Part shown: positions 1 through 9,774 of the stretch, piece after piece | How positions within the stretch are numbered: the first letter of the stretch is position 1 | How the letters are laid out: every line of letters starts with the position of its first letter | Source of the DNA: Sorangium cellulosum So ce56 | Lineage (GTDB): Bacteria; Myxococcota_A; Polyangia; Polyangiales; Polyangiaceae | Assembly (NCBI RefSeq): GCF_000067165.1 | Contig: NC_010162.1 | Span: 620,001 to 684,000 of the forward strand | Reading direction: 5' to 3' | DNA: 64,000 nt | Notes under the pieces: generated by a model | Told to the model about the DNA's origin: nothing | Databases searched by the model: none | The model's input: only the letters and a program-made list of their open reading frames with translations | Translations under genes and position numbers: made by a program

Positions 1-1
1 C

Positions 2-928
2 GTGCAGGAAGAGCAGGTGCTCGCGGACGGCCGCGCGGGCCGCGACGTCTTCCTGCGGACCAGCGCGGCGCCGATCCGCAGCGAGGGCGGGGCGGTCCTC
101 GGCGCGGTCGCGGTCGCCCGCGACGTGACGGAGCTCATGGAGCTCGATCTCGTCAAAGATCAGTTCATCCGGGTCGGCGCGCATGAGCTCAAGACGCCGG
201 TCGCGATCATGAAGGGATACGCGCTCGCGCTCCTGCGCAACTCGAACGATCTGCCGGCGCCGCGCCGCAAGATGCTGGAGGCCATCGACCGCGGCGCGGA
301 CAGGATCAACCGCATCGTCGACGATCTCCTGGCCATCTCGCAGGTCACGCTCGACGTGCTCCAGGTCTCCGAGGAGGACGTGGATCTGAAGGAGCTCGTG
401 CAGGAGTCGGTCGATCGCGTCGCGAAGTCGGCGAGCCGCCACCGGGTGCGGCTGTCGCTCGACGCCGAGCGGCCGCCCGTCGTGCGCGCCGATCCGGAGC
501 GGCTGCGCCAGGTGCTCGCGAGCCTCCTCGACAACGCGGTGAAGTACTCGCCCGACGGCGGCGACGTCGACGTGCGCGTCGCCGTCGCCGAGCGCGCGCC
601 GGCGTCGTCGCCGCCGTCCTCCTGCGACGCCGCGCTCTTCTCGCAGCGGCACGGCGCGGCGCCGCGCTTCGAGGCGGTCGTGTCCGTGCGCGACCAGGGC
701 GTCGGCATCCCCGCGCACAGGCAGGAGCGGATCTTCGAGCGCTTCTTCCGCGCGCACACGGACACCCGACACGACTATGGCGGCATGGGGATAGGGCTGT
801 TCCTTGCGAAGGACATGATCACGCGCCACGGCGGCCGTATCTGGTTCGAGAGCGAGGAGGACAGCGGCAGCACGTTTTATTTCACCCTTCCACTCAGCAG
901 CGAGGCCCCCGCGGCCGATCGACGATGA
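2..928 (+). CDS. Sensor histidine kinase, 5'-truncated
   Basis: This is the C-terminal 308 residues of a two-component sensor kinase; the frame is open to the window edge, so the true start is probably outside. The first 45 residues look like the end of a PAS/PAC sensor domain. A HisKA dimerisation domain follows, with the H-box HELKTP and phosphoacceptor His61 of the visible part. An HATPase_c domain has its N-box around Asn178, DQGVGI at 231-236 and GMGIGL at 261-266. It autophosphorylates and should pass phosphate to the receiver protein whose start overlaps its stop (ATGA). No membrane segment is visible, so the sensed signal is unknown. Confidence 0.93.
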   Translation: MQEEQVLADGRAGRDVFLRTSAAPIRSEGGAVLGAVAVARDVTELMELDLVKDQFIRVGAHELKTPVAIMKGYALALLRNSNDLPAPRRKMLEAIDRGADRINRIVDDLLAISQVTLDVLQVSEEDVDLKELVQESVDRVAKSASRHRVRLSLDAERPPVVRADPERLRQVLASLLDNAVKYSPDGGDVDVRVAVAERAPASSPPSSCDAALFSQRHGAAPRFEAVVSVRDQGVGIPAHRQERIFERFFRAHTDTRHDYGGMGIGLFLAKDMITRHGGRIWFESEEDSGSTFYFTLPLSSEAPAADRR

Positions 929-1293
929 GCGACAGACACGCAAAGACGGTGCTCCTCGTGGAGGACGACGCGGATCTCGTGGCGCTCGTGTCCCTCGTGC
1001 TCCAGGAGGACGGCTACCGGGTCAAGATCGCGTGCAACGGTCGCGAGGCGCTGGCCAAGCTGGAGCACGACCTGCCGGATCTCATCCTGCTCGACATGAA
1101 GATGCCGGTGATGAACGGCCCGGAGTTCGCGCGCGAGCTCGAGGTCCGGCACGGGCGTCAGGCGCCCATCGTCGTGCTCACCGCCGCGGCGGACGCGCAC
1201 CGGCGGGCGGCCGAGGTCGGCGCGGACGCGTGGCTCGGCAAGCCGTTCGAGCCGGACGCGCTCCTCTCGACGGTGAGGCGTTACACGGGGTGA
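925..1293 (+). CDS. Single-domain response regulator (CheY-like)
   Basis: A 122-residue stand-alone receiver domain. The acidic pocket is Asp14/Asp15, the phosphoacceptor is Asp57 in LLDMKMPVMNG, the conserved Thr is Thr86 and Lys is Lys106 (LGKPFEPD). There is no output domain, so it acts through protein contacts or a phosphorelay. Its ATG overlaps the kinase stop by four bases, which indicates translational coupling and a cognate pair. Its 3' end overlaps the converging synthase-like gene by 13 bases. Confidence 0.93.
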   Translation: MSDRHAKTVLLVEDDADLVALVSLVLQEDGYRVKIACNGREALAKLEHDLPDLILLDMKMPVMNGPEFARELEVRHGRQAPIVVLTAAADAHRRAAEVGADAWLGKPFEPDALLSTVRRYTG

Positions 1294-2282
1294 GCGCGGA
1301 GGAGCTGCCGCCGCTCGGCGAGGTCGCGCCGCACCTCGGCCCAGTACCGCGCGGGGAACCGGCGGTGATCGAAGCCGGTCGCGCGGAACACCCGTGTGAT
1401 GCGGGCATAACGGCGCAGGCTCCACTCCCTCATGATCTGGAGCGAGGGGTGGAGGCCGCGCGCCTCGATGAACGGCGCCGCCCGCGCGTAGAGCGCTGGC
1501 ATGACCTCATCGAGCCAGTACCGCATCAGGGCCTGGTATCCGGGCGTGTCGACGCACCGTCCGGAGATCACCTGAGCGCGCGCGACCCCATGGCGCGCGA
1601 GCTCCTCCTCGGGCAGGTAGCAGATGCCGCGATCGGCGTCCTCCTGCATGTCCCTCAGGTTGTTGAAGAACTGATCGAGCCGGCCGAACTCCCCGGCAGC
1701 GTCCCAGTGCTCCTTCGTCAGGAACGGAACCAGCTGAAAGATATGGCCTGACAGCCGCACCAGCATCGTGTCGTGCTCCTTCAGGGTGCGGATGAGCAGG
1801 CTGGGCGCGTGGTAGTCGGCGAGGGCGAGCAAGTAGGCGTCCCAGGCGGCGAGCGAGCGCGGTTGCATCTCGTCCAGGTCGGGACGATCGAGCGCGGGGC
1901 GGCGGAGCCACAGCGCGTGGATGGCCGAGAGCTCGCGCGCGAAGGGGCAGCACGGATCGACGAAGCCGCAGGAACGGACGCGCCTCCACGCCACCATGAA
2001 GCGGCTGAATCGCCGCGCGTGGGGCTCGATGCGCTCGTTCTCGGCGAGGCGATCGACGATCCGGATCCAGCGGATGCGATCGAGCCACGCCCGCTTCACG
2101 TCGGGCGCGAGGCCGAGCACCCACGCGGCGTTGTCCTCGTCCTTCAACGCGTCGTCCGACAGGGCGCGATAGTGCGATGAGCCGACGATCGCCGAGATCG
2201 GCTGGTAGGGAGTCCGCTCCGATGCCGGTGCGGCAGCGGGCAGGTAGGGCGGTCGAGAGGAGATGTGTTGAGTAGGTTTCAC
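1281..2282 (-). CDS. Squalene/phytoene synthase-family protein, divergent
   Basis: 333 residues. The second Asp-rich prenyl-binding motif of head-to-head prenyl synthases is clear: NLRDMQEDADRG with Asp211 and Asp215, followed by CYLP. The flanking all-helical pattern fits the family. The first Asp-rich motif is not convincing, the nearest candidate being DRLAE at 77-81, so activity on farnesyl or geranylgeranyl diphosphate is not assured. The start is GTG with no obvious ribosome binding site. No carotenoid or hopanoid gene is adjacent. Family membership is fairly sure; the substrate is unknown. Confidence 0.7.
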   Translation of the reverse strand: MKPTQHISSRPPYLPAAAPASERTPYQPISAIVGSSHYRALSDDALKDEDNAAWVLGLAPDVKRAWLDRIRWIRIVDRLAENERIEPHARRFSRFMVAWRRVRSCGFVDPCCPFARELSAIHALWLRRPALDRPDLDEMQPRSLAAWDAYLLALADYHAPSLLIRTLKEHDTMLVRLSGHIFQLVPFLTKEHWDAAGEFGRLDQFFNNLRDMQEDADRGICYLPEEELARHGVARAQVISGRCVDTPGYQALMRYWLDEVMPALYARAAPFIEARGLHPSLQIMREWSLRRYARITRVFRATGFDHRRFPARYWAEVRRDLAERRQLLRAHPV

Positions 2283-3236
2283 GATGTCGAGTGCCGCACG
2301 TTGAACGTGCTTGTCGCCGGTGTGTCGCCCTGGCTTCGCGCGCGGTCACTGGCGATTATGGACGTGGCTCACCCTGTTTGCTTGGGGCGCCTGCGTCGGT
2401 GATGGATGGTGGCTCTCTACCGTGTAGAACTTTCCGATCCTCCGAGAGATGCGCGGTGACGCCTGTTCGCCTTCCTTTATGAGGCCTTATTGTCCCCCAG
2501 TCGACGCGGAAATTCGTCGTCCAGGGCACGGGCGCCGGAGATAATGCATGGATTCCCTGTGTGTTTTGCCGGTGTGTTGGGAACACGCCGTCAATGATCG
2601 TCGGTGTATACCCTGGGTCGGTACATTGTCCAACGGATAACGTCAGTGAGGGCCTGACGGCTCGGCCCTCTCTCGCTCCGTCTCGGCGGTAGAACACGTG
2701 TTCTAGGTACATGGATTATTCCGGAGTTCCTGGCGGATGGCCTCTGCGCCCCACGTGAGGGCGGGTGAGCGCCGGGGGCGAGCCTCTCTCTCTCCGCTGC
2801 TCGGTCTGTCTCGGTGAGCGGCGCGGCGGGAACGCTCCGACTCGCGATCGGACGCGATGCTAGACGCGCTCGTGAGAGGGGCGATTCAGCGGTTGTCATC
2901 GCGCCGTGCGTGCTGCGGTGAACGGCCCCGATCTGTGGTTGTGAGCACGATCCAAAGCGGTCATCCGCGCCCGGCGCGCCCGAGCGGCGTCCGCTCCAGA
3001 CAGAGGAGATCGAGCCGCGTCCCCGCGCGTTCATCGTGTTCAGACCTGCAATCGAGAATCTCAGGTTCGAAAGACGTCAGGAGCGTCCTTAAGGTCAACT
3101 CCATGGGTCGAGCAAGGTCGGGCCCTGGCCCGTGTCCTGCTGAATGCCAAAGCGGAAGGGCAGAGCGCCCGTGACGGCCTCCCCCCGCCGTCGAATGGGC
3201 GCTCTTTTTTGTGTTCTTCGTCCGGGACGCGAGGCC
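2283..3236. other. Gene-poor, lower-GC intergenic stretch
   Basis: About 950 bases with no recognisable coding region. Composition drops noticeably between about 2440 and 2720. Short open frames here resemble no family and have no ribosome binding sites. A strong plus-strand intrinsic terminator lies at 3162-3210 with no plus-strand gene in front of it. The promoter of the synthase-like gene presumably lies near 2283-2400. Confidence 0.6.
3162..3210 (+). terminator. Strong intrinsic terminator, plus strand
   Basis: Arms AGAGCGCCC and GGGCGCTCT enclose a second stem GACGGC/GCCGTC around a C-rich loop, and the structure runs straight into a six-T tract. Polarity is for plus-strand transcription. 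It also sits just past the minus-strand kinase stop and could act weakly in that direction, but the T tract is on the wrong side for that. Confidence 0.8.
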
Positions 3237-6200
3237 CTAGCGCTCGCGTAGCCGGGCCACCCGGTCGCGCCAGTACTGGAGATCGAGCGCGGAGAAGACC
3301 GCGGCGGCGCGCGCGATCTGGCGCTCGCGCTCCGGATCGCGGCGCGGGAGGTGCCGCGCGAGCTCGAAGCGGGCGCGCGCCTCCTCGACGGGCAGGCCGC
3401 GCTGCAGGGCGTCGTCGATCGCCGCGGCCCAGAGCCGCCTCGCGCGCGCGCGGCCGCCGGCGAGCCACGCGGCGAGGCCGCGCAGGCGGAGCGAGGTCGA
3501 GCGGCCGAGGGGGAAGATGCGCGCGTACCGGCCGAGCGCGCGGCACGCCTCCGCAGAGAGGCGTGAGAGCTCGCGCCGCTCCGCCGAGCCAGGCGCGTCC
3601 TCGAGTAGCGCGAGCAGCACCTCGCACGCCGCCGCATAGCCGTACAGGCAGTGGTAGCCCGCCGGCTGTCCCTCGCGGAGCATGGGGAGCGTCCGCTCGG
3701 CGGCCGCGCGGGCCTCGCCCTGCGCGCCGCGGAGCAGGTGCCCCAGCGCGACCTGGCCGTGCGTGATCTGCTGCGTGCGATCGCCGAGCCGCTGCACCTC
3801 GGCCGACAGCGCGTCGAAGATGGCGATCGCGCCCTCGCCGTCGCCGAGCAGCAGCCGGCACTGCGCGCGGCCGCTCTCCGCCCAGATGTGGCCCTGCGCG
3901 TTGTCGCTCTCGCGCGACGCGATCACCAGCGCGCCGTACAGGTCGAGCGCCTCCCTCCAGCGGCCCTCGGAGTACGCCGCGCCGGCGAGCAGCGTGATGC
4001 ACTCCTCCTTGCGGCGGCGGTCGTGCAGCGCGTCGGCCAGCCGCTCGGCCTGGGTGAGCAGCGCCCGCGCGTCGCGGCACCGGCCCTCGCCGAGCGCCGT
4101 CAGCCCGCGCAGGCACGAGACGAACGCGACGCCTTGCGGGTCGTCGAGCGCCGCGGCGACCGCCGTCGCGCGCGCGGCGTACGCGTCGACGACGGCCTTC
4201 CACGGGACGTACCCGAACGCGACGCTCAGGGTCGCGTACCCGCGCGCGAGCGCGAGCGACGGGCCGAGCCGCGCCGCGGCGTTGGTCGCCGCCAGCGCGG
4301 CCAGGAAGGCGAGCGTCGGCTCGTTGCGGAACAGGTAGGTCTCCGACAGCTTCTCCGCCGCGAGCGACGCCTCGGCGAGGCGCTCGCGCTCGGCCGCGTC
4401 GCGCGCGACCGGGGCCGGCAGGCCAGCGACGTGCGCGAGCTGCAGGCCGAGCTGCTTCAGCGAGGCCATCGCCGGGCGCAGCCGCGCCCCGAGCCGCGCG
4501 CGGCCGCTCGCCGCGCGCTCCCCCGCGCGGAGCCACGCGGCCTCGTCCCGGGAGAGCAGCTCCAGCGCCGCCGCGCAGTGCCGCTCCGCGCCGAGCAGAT
4601 CGCCGAGGTTGTAGTGGGCCTGGCCGAGCCGCCGCTCCCAGCGCGCGCGCCGGATCGGCGGCGCGCGCTCCTCCGGCGGGTGCGCGCCGTCGAGGTCGAG
4701 CGCCCTCTTGTAAAAATCCACCGCGTCGCCGGAGGCGCCCGTCGCGAGGGCCTGGGCGCCCGCCTTGTCGAGGTACTCCAGCGTCTCCTGGACGGCGCCC
4801 GCGATTCCATAGTGGTGGGCGAGGAGCGGGTACGACAGCGCGAGGCCCGGCGCGTCGCGGTGGCGCTGCTCGATTGTGCGCGCCGCGGCGGCGTGCAGGG
4901 CCCGCCGCTCCGGCTCGGGGATGCCCGCGTAGGCGATCTCCCGCAGCTTGTCGTGCACGAAGCCGAGCCGCCCCGGCTCCGTCTCCTCGAGCACGTGGCG
5001 GCGGGCGAGCTCCGCGAGCGCGTCCATGGCGTCGACCTCGGCGAGGCCCGCGGCGCCGAGCAGCAGGCGCTCCTCGAGCTCGCGGCCCAGCACCGAGGCG
5101 AGCCGCGCGAGCGCGAGCGCCTCCCGGCTCAGCCCCGACAGGCGGCGCGCCACGAGCTCGCGCAGCGAGCCCGGCAGCGGCAGCGGCGCGGGCGGCTGGC
5201 TCCCGCGCGCGGCGCGGGCGAGCCGCTCCGCGGCGGCGCCCTCGGCGCCCGCGCGGATCCGCCACGCGTAGGCCTCGTCCCGGTAGATCACCCGCTCCTG
5301 GATCGCGGCCCGGAGGTACTCGGCGATGAAGAACGGGTTCCCCTCCGACTGCTCGAAGAGGTACTGCACGAACACCTCCGGCGGCTCGTCCAGGGCGAGC
5401 ATGTCGCGCACCATCCGCCCGACCGAGCCGCGGTCGAGCCGCCCGAGCTCGAGCCGCGAGGCCCAGGGGGCGCCGAGGAGCGAGGAGAGCGCGGGCGACG
5501 TCTCCTCGGTCCGGTACGCGCACAGGAGGACGACGGGGTGGGCCGCGAAGTAGTCGGCGTCGAGGTGCTCGAGGACGGCGCGCGAGTTCTCGTCGGCCCA
5601 CTGGAGGTCGTCGAGCACGAGCAGGACGGGCCGCGTCGCGGCGAAGGCGGCGAGCGTGTCGGCGAGCGCGGTCCGCAGCCGGTAGCGGGCCGCGTCCGGC
5701 GGCAGCTCGGGCGGCTCGGGGTAGCGATCGTAGCCGTGGAGCTGGGCGAGCGACGGCTCGTGCGGCGCGAGGACCCTGCCGCGCGGACCGAGCAGCGCGT
5801 CGTAGCCCGCGGGGCCGAGCTCGTTGCACCGGTCGGCCACCGCGAGCAGCAGCGGGCGGAACGGGTGCAGCGGCGCGGCCTTGACCGCGCCCTCGCGCTC
5901 GATCTCGGCGGACACGGCCGCGCACGCGCCCGTGACCACGGCCATGCGGTTGAGCGCCGCCTGGTGCGCCGCCTCGACGGCGAGGCGCGTCTTGCCCACG
6001 CCGCTCTCGCCGCCGACGACGACGAGGCTGCCCTGGCGCCGCTCGTGGGCGCGCTCGAGCGCCGCGGTGATCTGCTGCAGCGCCTCCTCGCGCCCGGCGA
6101 GGCGCGGCCGGTACAGGTACGGCTGCGCGTTCGGCACGCGCACGCGCGCGCGCGCCGCGCCGCTCCAGTCGCGCGGCGGCGTGTCGGCCGCGCCGAGCTC

Positions 6201-7196
6201 GGCGAGGGCGGTCGCGACCTCGTCGGCGTAGCCGAGCCGGTCCTCGGGGCGCTTCTTCAGGAGCCGCGCGATGAGGGCGTCGAGCGCGGGAGGCACGTCG
6301 GCGACGAGCTCGGAGGCCGGGAGCGGCTCGGCGTAGAGGTGCATGGACAGCACGACGGAGCTCGAGTCGCCGAGGAACGGGACGCCCCCGGTCACGGCCT
6401 CGTAGATCATGCAGCCGAGCGCGTAGAGGTCCGCGCGCGCGTCGACGAGGTCGCCGCGGATCTGCTCGGGGGACATGTAGTCGGGGCTGCCCATCAGCCT
6501 GCCGCCCGCCTGCAGCACGTCGCGCCCGGTGTGCCCCTCGAACTGGAAAGCGAGGCCGAAGTCGAAGAGCACCGGCGTGCCGTCCGGGCGGATGAACACG
6601 TTGTCCGGCTTGAGATCGCGGTGGACGAGGCCCCGGCCGTGGACGTACGCGAGCGGCCGGCAGATCGCGCGGAGGAGCGTCAGCGCCTGGCGGAGCGCGC
6701 CGCCCGCCGCGCGGTGGAACGGGCGCGGCGCGAAGGGCTGGTACGAGCGCGGGATGATCGACGCGGGCGCGATCTCCGCCGTCGCGGTGCTGGCCTGCGC
6801 GTTCATGGCCGTGGAGACGCTCACGGTCGGCTCGCTGCTCACGCTCCCGCGGGCGCGCCAGCGCTCCTGGTTGTGATCGCGGAGCGTGCGCCCCTCGATG
6901 AGCTCCATCGCGTACCACGGGAGCCCGCCCTGGACCCCCTCGTCGAGCACCCGCACGACGCCCGGGTGCTCGACGCCGCGGAGCGCGTGGATCTCGCGGC
7001 GGATGCTGGAGACGAGGCTCTCGTCGCCCACGCTGACGGTCTTCAGCGCCGCGAGCGCGCCCGTGACGCTGTGCTGCGCGCGGTAGACGACCCCCATCCC
7101 GCCGCGGCCGAGCGGCGCGAGCACCCGCCACGGCCCGATGGACACCGGGACATCCGGGGGGTGCCTGGCCTGTCCCGAGCTCGGCGTCGTGATCAT
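3237..7196 (-). CDS. Ser/Thr protein kinase fused to AAA-type ATPase and TPR-like region
   Basis: A 1319-residue multidomain regulator. The N-terminal Hanks kinase has the Gly loop GRGGMG near residue 30, Lys52, catalytic HRDLKPDN (Asp194), DFG at 212-214 and APE-region MSPEQ. An insert of about 55 residues sits between the hinge and helix E. An AAA/STAND-like ATPase follows with Walker A GGESGVGKT (395-403) and Walker B LLVLDD (525-530) followed by LQWADEN. The remainder is Ala-rich helical sequence typical of TPR-type repeats. This architecture is common in Sorangium-like genomes. No transmembrane segment is evident, so it is probably cytoplasmic. Confidence 0.92.
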   Translation of the reverse strand: MITTPSSGQARHPPDVPVSIGPWRVLAPLGRGGMGVVYRAQHSVTGALAALKTVSVGDESLVSSIRREIHALRGVEHPGVVRVLDEGVQGGLPWYAMELIEGRTLRDHNQERWRARGSVSSEPTVSVSTAMNAQASTATAEIAPASIIPRSYQPFAPRPFHRAAGGALRQALTLLRAICRPLAYVHGRGLVHRDLKPDNVFIRPDGTPVLFDFGLAFQFEGHTGRDVLQAGGRLMGSPDYMSPEQIRGDLVDARADLYALGCMIYEAVTGGVPFLGDSSSVVLSMHLYAEPLPASELVADVPPALDALIARLLKKRPEDRLGYADEVATALAELGAADTPPRDWSGAARARVRVPNAQPYLYRPRLAGREEALQQITAALERAHERRQGSLVVVGGESGVGKTRLAVEAAHQAALNRMAVVTGACAAVSAEIEREGAVKAAPLHPFRPLLLAVADRCNELGPAGYDALLGPRGRVLAPHEPSLAQLHGYDRYPEPPELPPDAARYRLRTALADTLAAFAATRPVLLVLDDLQWADENSRAVLEHLDADYFAAHPVVLLCAYRTEETSPALSSLLGAPWASRLELGRLDRGSVGRMVRDMLALDEPPEVFVQYLFEQSEGNPFFIAEYLRAAIQERVIYRDEAYAWRIRAGAEGAAAERLARAARGSQPPAPLPLPGSLRELVARRLSGLSREALALARLASVLGRELEERLLLGAAGLAEVDAMDALAELARRHVLEETEPGRLGFVHDKLREIAYAGIPEPERRALHAAAARTIEQRHRDAPGLALSYPLLAHHYGIAGAVQETLEYLDKAGAQALATGASGDAVDFYKRALDLDGAHPPEERAPPIRRARWERRLGQAHYNLGDLLGAERHCAAALELLSRDEAAWLRAGERAASGRARLGARLRPAMASLKQLGLQLAHVAGLPAPVARDAAERERLAEASLAAEKLSETYLFRNEPTLAFLAALAATNAAARLGPSLALARGYATLSVAFGYVPWKAVVDAYAARATAVAAALDDPQGVAFVSCLRGLTALGEGRCRDARALLTQAERLADALHDRRRKEECITLLAGAAYSEGRWREALDLYGALVIASRESDNAQGHIWAESGRAQCRLLLGDGEGAIAIFDALSAEVQRLGDRTQQITHGQVALGHLLRGAQGEARAAAERTLPMLREGQPAGYHCLYGYAAACEVLLALLEDAPGSAERRELSRLSAEACRALGRYARIFPLGRSTSLRLRGLAAWLAGGRARARRLWAAAIDDALQRGLPVEEARARFELARHLPRRDPERERQIARAAAVFSALDLQYWRDRVARLRER

Positions 7197-7662
7197 CGAG
7201 GGACCGACGCACCCTTGGCCCGGGCCTGGATTCGCCCCAGGTGGTAGGTCAAAAGCGGTTTCCCGACATCCACGCTGGAGCTGAGTACATCCACCCGACG
7301 GCGCGCGATGATGTCACGGCGCGGCCGACCGTACAACAGGTCTGTGTGGAGGCCAGCTCATCGCACGAACGCCGCGCGGCGGGGCTGTCGCACCGACAGG
7401 CGACTACACATGAGGCGGCGGAGCGTGGCTCGCGCGGCGCTCGGGCGGGGACGTCTCGGTTCCCTCGCGGCGCGCGGACCGCCGGGGATCGCCTGCTTTC
7501 CCCGCTTGGTGGATTCGACATCTCCGATGTCGTTGTCCCGTTTCATCGAGCTTCGACCGTGCCGTGCGATCCCATCGTGCACAGCTGAGCTCGCGGTACA
7601 CGGTTTGCTCCCGGTGCGCTCGCGGCCCGCGCTGGCGGCCGCACTTAGAAAGGGAACCACGA
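7197..7662. other. Divergent promoter region
   Basis: About 465 bases between the divergent kinase gene and a lipoprotein gene. It must contain both promoters, but I see no convincing -35/-10, sigma54 box or operator. No coding sequence is supported. Confidence 0.5.
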
Positions 7663-8187
7663 ATGAAGCATTCGACTCATCTCGGGGCCTTGTTGACCGT
7701 CCTGTCCCTCGCTGCGTGCGGCGGCGAAGGTGCAGATTCCGCCCCGACGGACAGCGCCGTGAGCTCCAAGCAGCTCAGGGATCTGACGGCCGATGACGTC
7801 CAATCCGCCTGCGATTCGCTCGCGGCGAGGGTGAAGCTCTCCAAGGAAGATGCCTGTGAGTACCTGGGCCTCGTCGCGTCTCCCGCCGTCGGGCAGCCGT
7901 GCGGCACGGTGAAGGACGAGTGCCTCTCCACGGCCGACGAGGCGGCCGCGGAGCAGGACGACCACGCGGCGGATTGCATGCCTCCGACCGAGCACCGCGC
8001 CGGCTGCTCCGCCACGGTGGCCGAGTACGAGGTCTGCTTGCTTGCCCAGACGCAGCGGGTCCGGGCGCTCACGTGCGACTCGGCGCTGAGCTCGCTCGAG
8101 ACGGCTCCTCCGGAGTGTGATGCGGTGGCGCGCAAGTGCCCGCAGATCCTGGACATGGGCGGAGATCAGGGCGCCGAGAGCCCCTGA
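7663..8187 (+). CDS. Cys-containing lipoprotein, function unknown
   Basis: 174 residues. The start is the ATG preceded by AGAAAGGGA. Its N-terminus is a lipoprotein signal (hydrophobic run LGALLTVLSLAAC, lipid-modified Cys in the LAAC lipobox). The mature part is acidic and has about ten cysteines spread through it, suggesting disulfides outside the cytoplasm. I recognise no catalytic motif. It stands alone, divergent from the giant kinase. Confidence 0.75.
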   Translation: MKHSTHLGALLTVLSLAACGGEGADSAPTDSAVSSKQLRDLTADDVQSACDSLAARVKLSKEDACEYLGLVASPAVGQPCGTVKDECLSTADEAAAEQDDHAADCMPPTEHRAGCSATVAEYEVCLLAQTQRVRALTCDSALSSLETAPPECDAVARKCPQILDMGGDQGAESP

Positions 8188-8208
8188 ACACGGCGCCGGG
8201 GCGCGGGC

Positions 8209-8258
8209 GGCCACCGATCATCGGCCACCGATCATCGGCGATCGATCATCGATCATCG
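8209..8258. repeat. Short GATCATCG-rich tandem repeats
   Basis: Two perfect copies of the 14-mer GGCCACCGATCATC are followed by overlapping CGATCATCGATCATCG units. They lie in the roughly 340-base gene-free gap between two lipoprotein genes. The unit contains the palindrome GATCATCGATC. The rest of the gap holds nothing I can support. Confidence 0.7.
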
Positions 8259-8528
8259 CGCTCAACGTGGACGCACGGCTCGCTGCCTGAACGAATCGCC
8301 GGTAGGCACGACACGGCCGCTTGGCGGCCGTGAGTGCCATTGTCCTACCTCTGTTTCCCTGGATCTTTTGATTCCTACCGATATTCGTGCTCGTCCGCGC
8401 CTTTCAGGGCATCTCGGCGTATGATGGGCTCCGCAGCCGGCGCGCCCGGGGAGGTTCAACCCTCGGCGTCTCGGCTCAGGCGAAGTCGCGGCTCGCGCCG
8501 AGGGTTCGCTGGCACAGAGGAGGATTTC

Positions 8529-9695
8529 ATGAAGATCACCAAGGTTTCCGGAGTGCTCGCCCTGCTGCTGATCGCCGCCGCGGCTGCTTGCGGCAAGGGC
8601 GAGCAGCCGGCTGAGGCGAACGCGACGGTCGAGGTGACCGCCACCGCCGAGTCGGCGATCGGCGAAGGCGCCTACGTCGAGGAGCACGAGAGCGGCAAGG
8701 CCGCCTTCAATGTCGCTGCCGACGGGAACGTCAAGGCCGCGGTCACGGGCCCGGACGGCAAGCCGATCCGCGAGGACGTCAGCGGCACGCTGGTGTGGAA
8801 GGACGCTTCCGGAGAGAAGACCGTGCCGCTCACGCTCGACGCGAAGACCGGCCTCCTGGTCGCCGCCGGCCCCAAGCTGGAGGCGGATCTGACCGAGATC
8901 GGCTACACGCTCAACGTCGCAGGCAAGCCGTGGAACGGGACGCTGCACGTGCCCGCCGGCGGCACCGCCGAGCTCTTCGCCAACGCCAAGGCGTCGGCGG
9001 AGCTCGGGCTGCCGGAGGGCAAGCTCGGCCCGCACGGCGGGCGCATCGAGATCGTGGGCGACGACCGCCTCGAGCTCCTGGTCGACGAGGTGACCGGCGA
9101 GGTCCGCGTCTACGTGCTCGACGCCGATCTGAAGCCCATCGACATCGGCGAGCGCAAGATCACGCTCGGCGTGGTGGCCGAGGCGCCGCAGGTGGTCGTC
9201 CTCGCTCCGGCGGTCGCGACCGCGGACGTGGCCGCGACCGCGGCGGCGGGGGTGGCGGCGGGGGCGTACCTGACCGGCAAGCTCGCGCTCGCCGCCGATC
9301 CGCTGAAGCTGACCATCGCGGTGCGGAACGCGGGTCGCTCGGCCGTGGCCCTGTGCGGCTACCGGGCCGGGGCGGCGTTCGCCGTCCACGCGCGCGCCCC
9401 GCGGGTGAAGGTGCGCGTGAAGACGGACTGGGACGCGCACGTCCACGCCCTCGCGCAGGCCGACCTGAAGGCGAAGGCCGACATCGACCCGAAGGTCCAC
9501 GTCCACGCGGGGGCCGGCGCCGCTGCCAAGGCCAACGCGAAGGCCAACGTGCACGTCAAGGCGCCGAGCGTCCGCGTGACGCCGCCGAGCGTGAACGTGC
9601 AGATCAAGGCGCCGAAGATCTCGATCCCCAAGCCGAGCTTCAAGGCGTCGGCGTCGGCCCGCGCGAGCGCGGGCGCGAAGATCGGGGCGCACTGA
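8529..9695 (+). CDS. Large lipoprotein with VHVHA/KAPS-rich tail, function unknown
   Basis: 388 residues starting at the ATG behind AGAGGAGG. A lipobox follows the hydrophobic run (LLIAAAAACGK). The body (about 60-260) looks like beta-sandwich secreted sequence. The last 100 residues are a low-complexity Ala/Lys/Val/His tail with recurring units such as KVHVHAGAG, KANAKANVHVKAP and VRVTPPSVNVQIKAP, probably extended and cell-surface or periplasmic. I know no function. Two lipoprotein genes in a row suggest an envelope-related locus. Confidence 0.75.
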   Translation: MKITKVSGVLALLLIAAAAACGKGEQPAEANATVEVTATAESAIGEGAYVEEHESGKAAFNVAADGNVKAAVTGPDGKPIREDVSGTLVWKDASGEKTVPLTLDAKTGLLVAAGPKLEADLTEIGYTLNVAGKPWNGTLHVPAGGTAELFANAKASAELGLPEGKLGPHGGRIEIVGDDRLELLVDEVTGEVRVYVLDADLKPIDIGERKITLGVVAEAPQVVVLAPAVATADVAATAAAGVAAGAYLTGKLALAADPLKLTIAVRNAGRSAVALCGYRAGAAFAVHARAPRVKVRVKTDWDAHVHALAQADLKAKADIDPKVHVHAGAGAAAKANAKANVHVKAPSVRVTPPSVNVQIKAPKISIPKPSFKASASARASAGAKIGAH

Positions 9696-9774
9696 CGCGC
9701 CCCGGCGGGAGGGGCGGGCGGCGCGGGCCGCCCGGCGAGCCCTCCCCCGACCCTCCTCCGAGGCGTCGGAGAGC

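Noticed and set aside
2356..2712. A 118-residue minus-strand frame in the low-GC gap
   Set aside because: No start signal, no conserved motif, irregular composition.
3061..7212. A 1383-codon minus-strand frame and a 1198-codon plus-strand frame covering the giant kinase
   Set aside because: Both are Arg/Ala/Pro low-complexity readings of GC-rich coding DNA; kinase, Walker A and Walker B motifs are all in the 3237-7196 frame.
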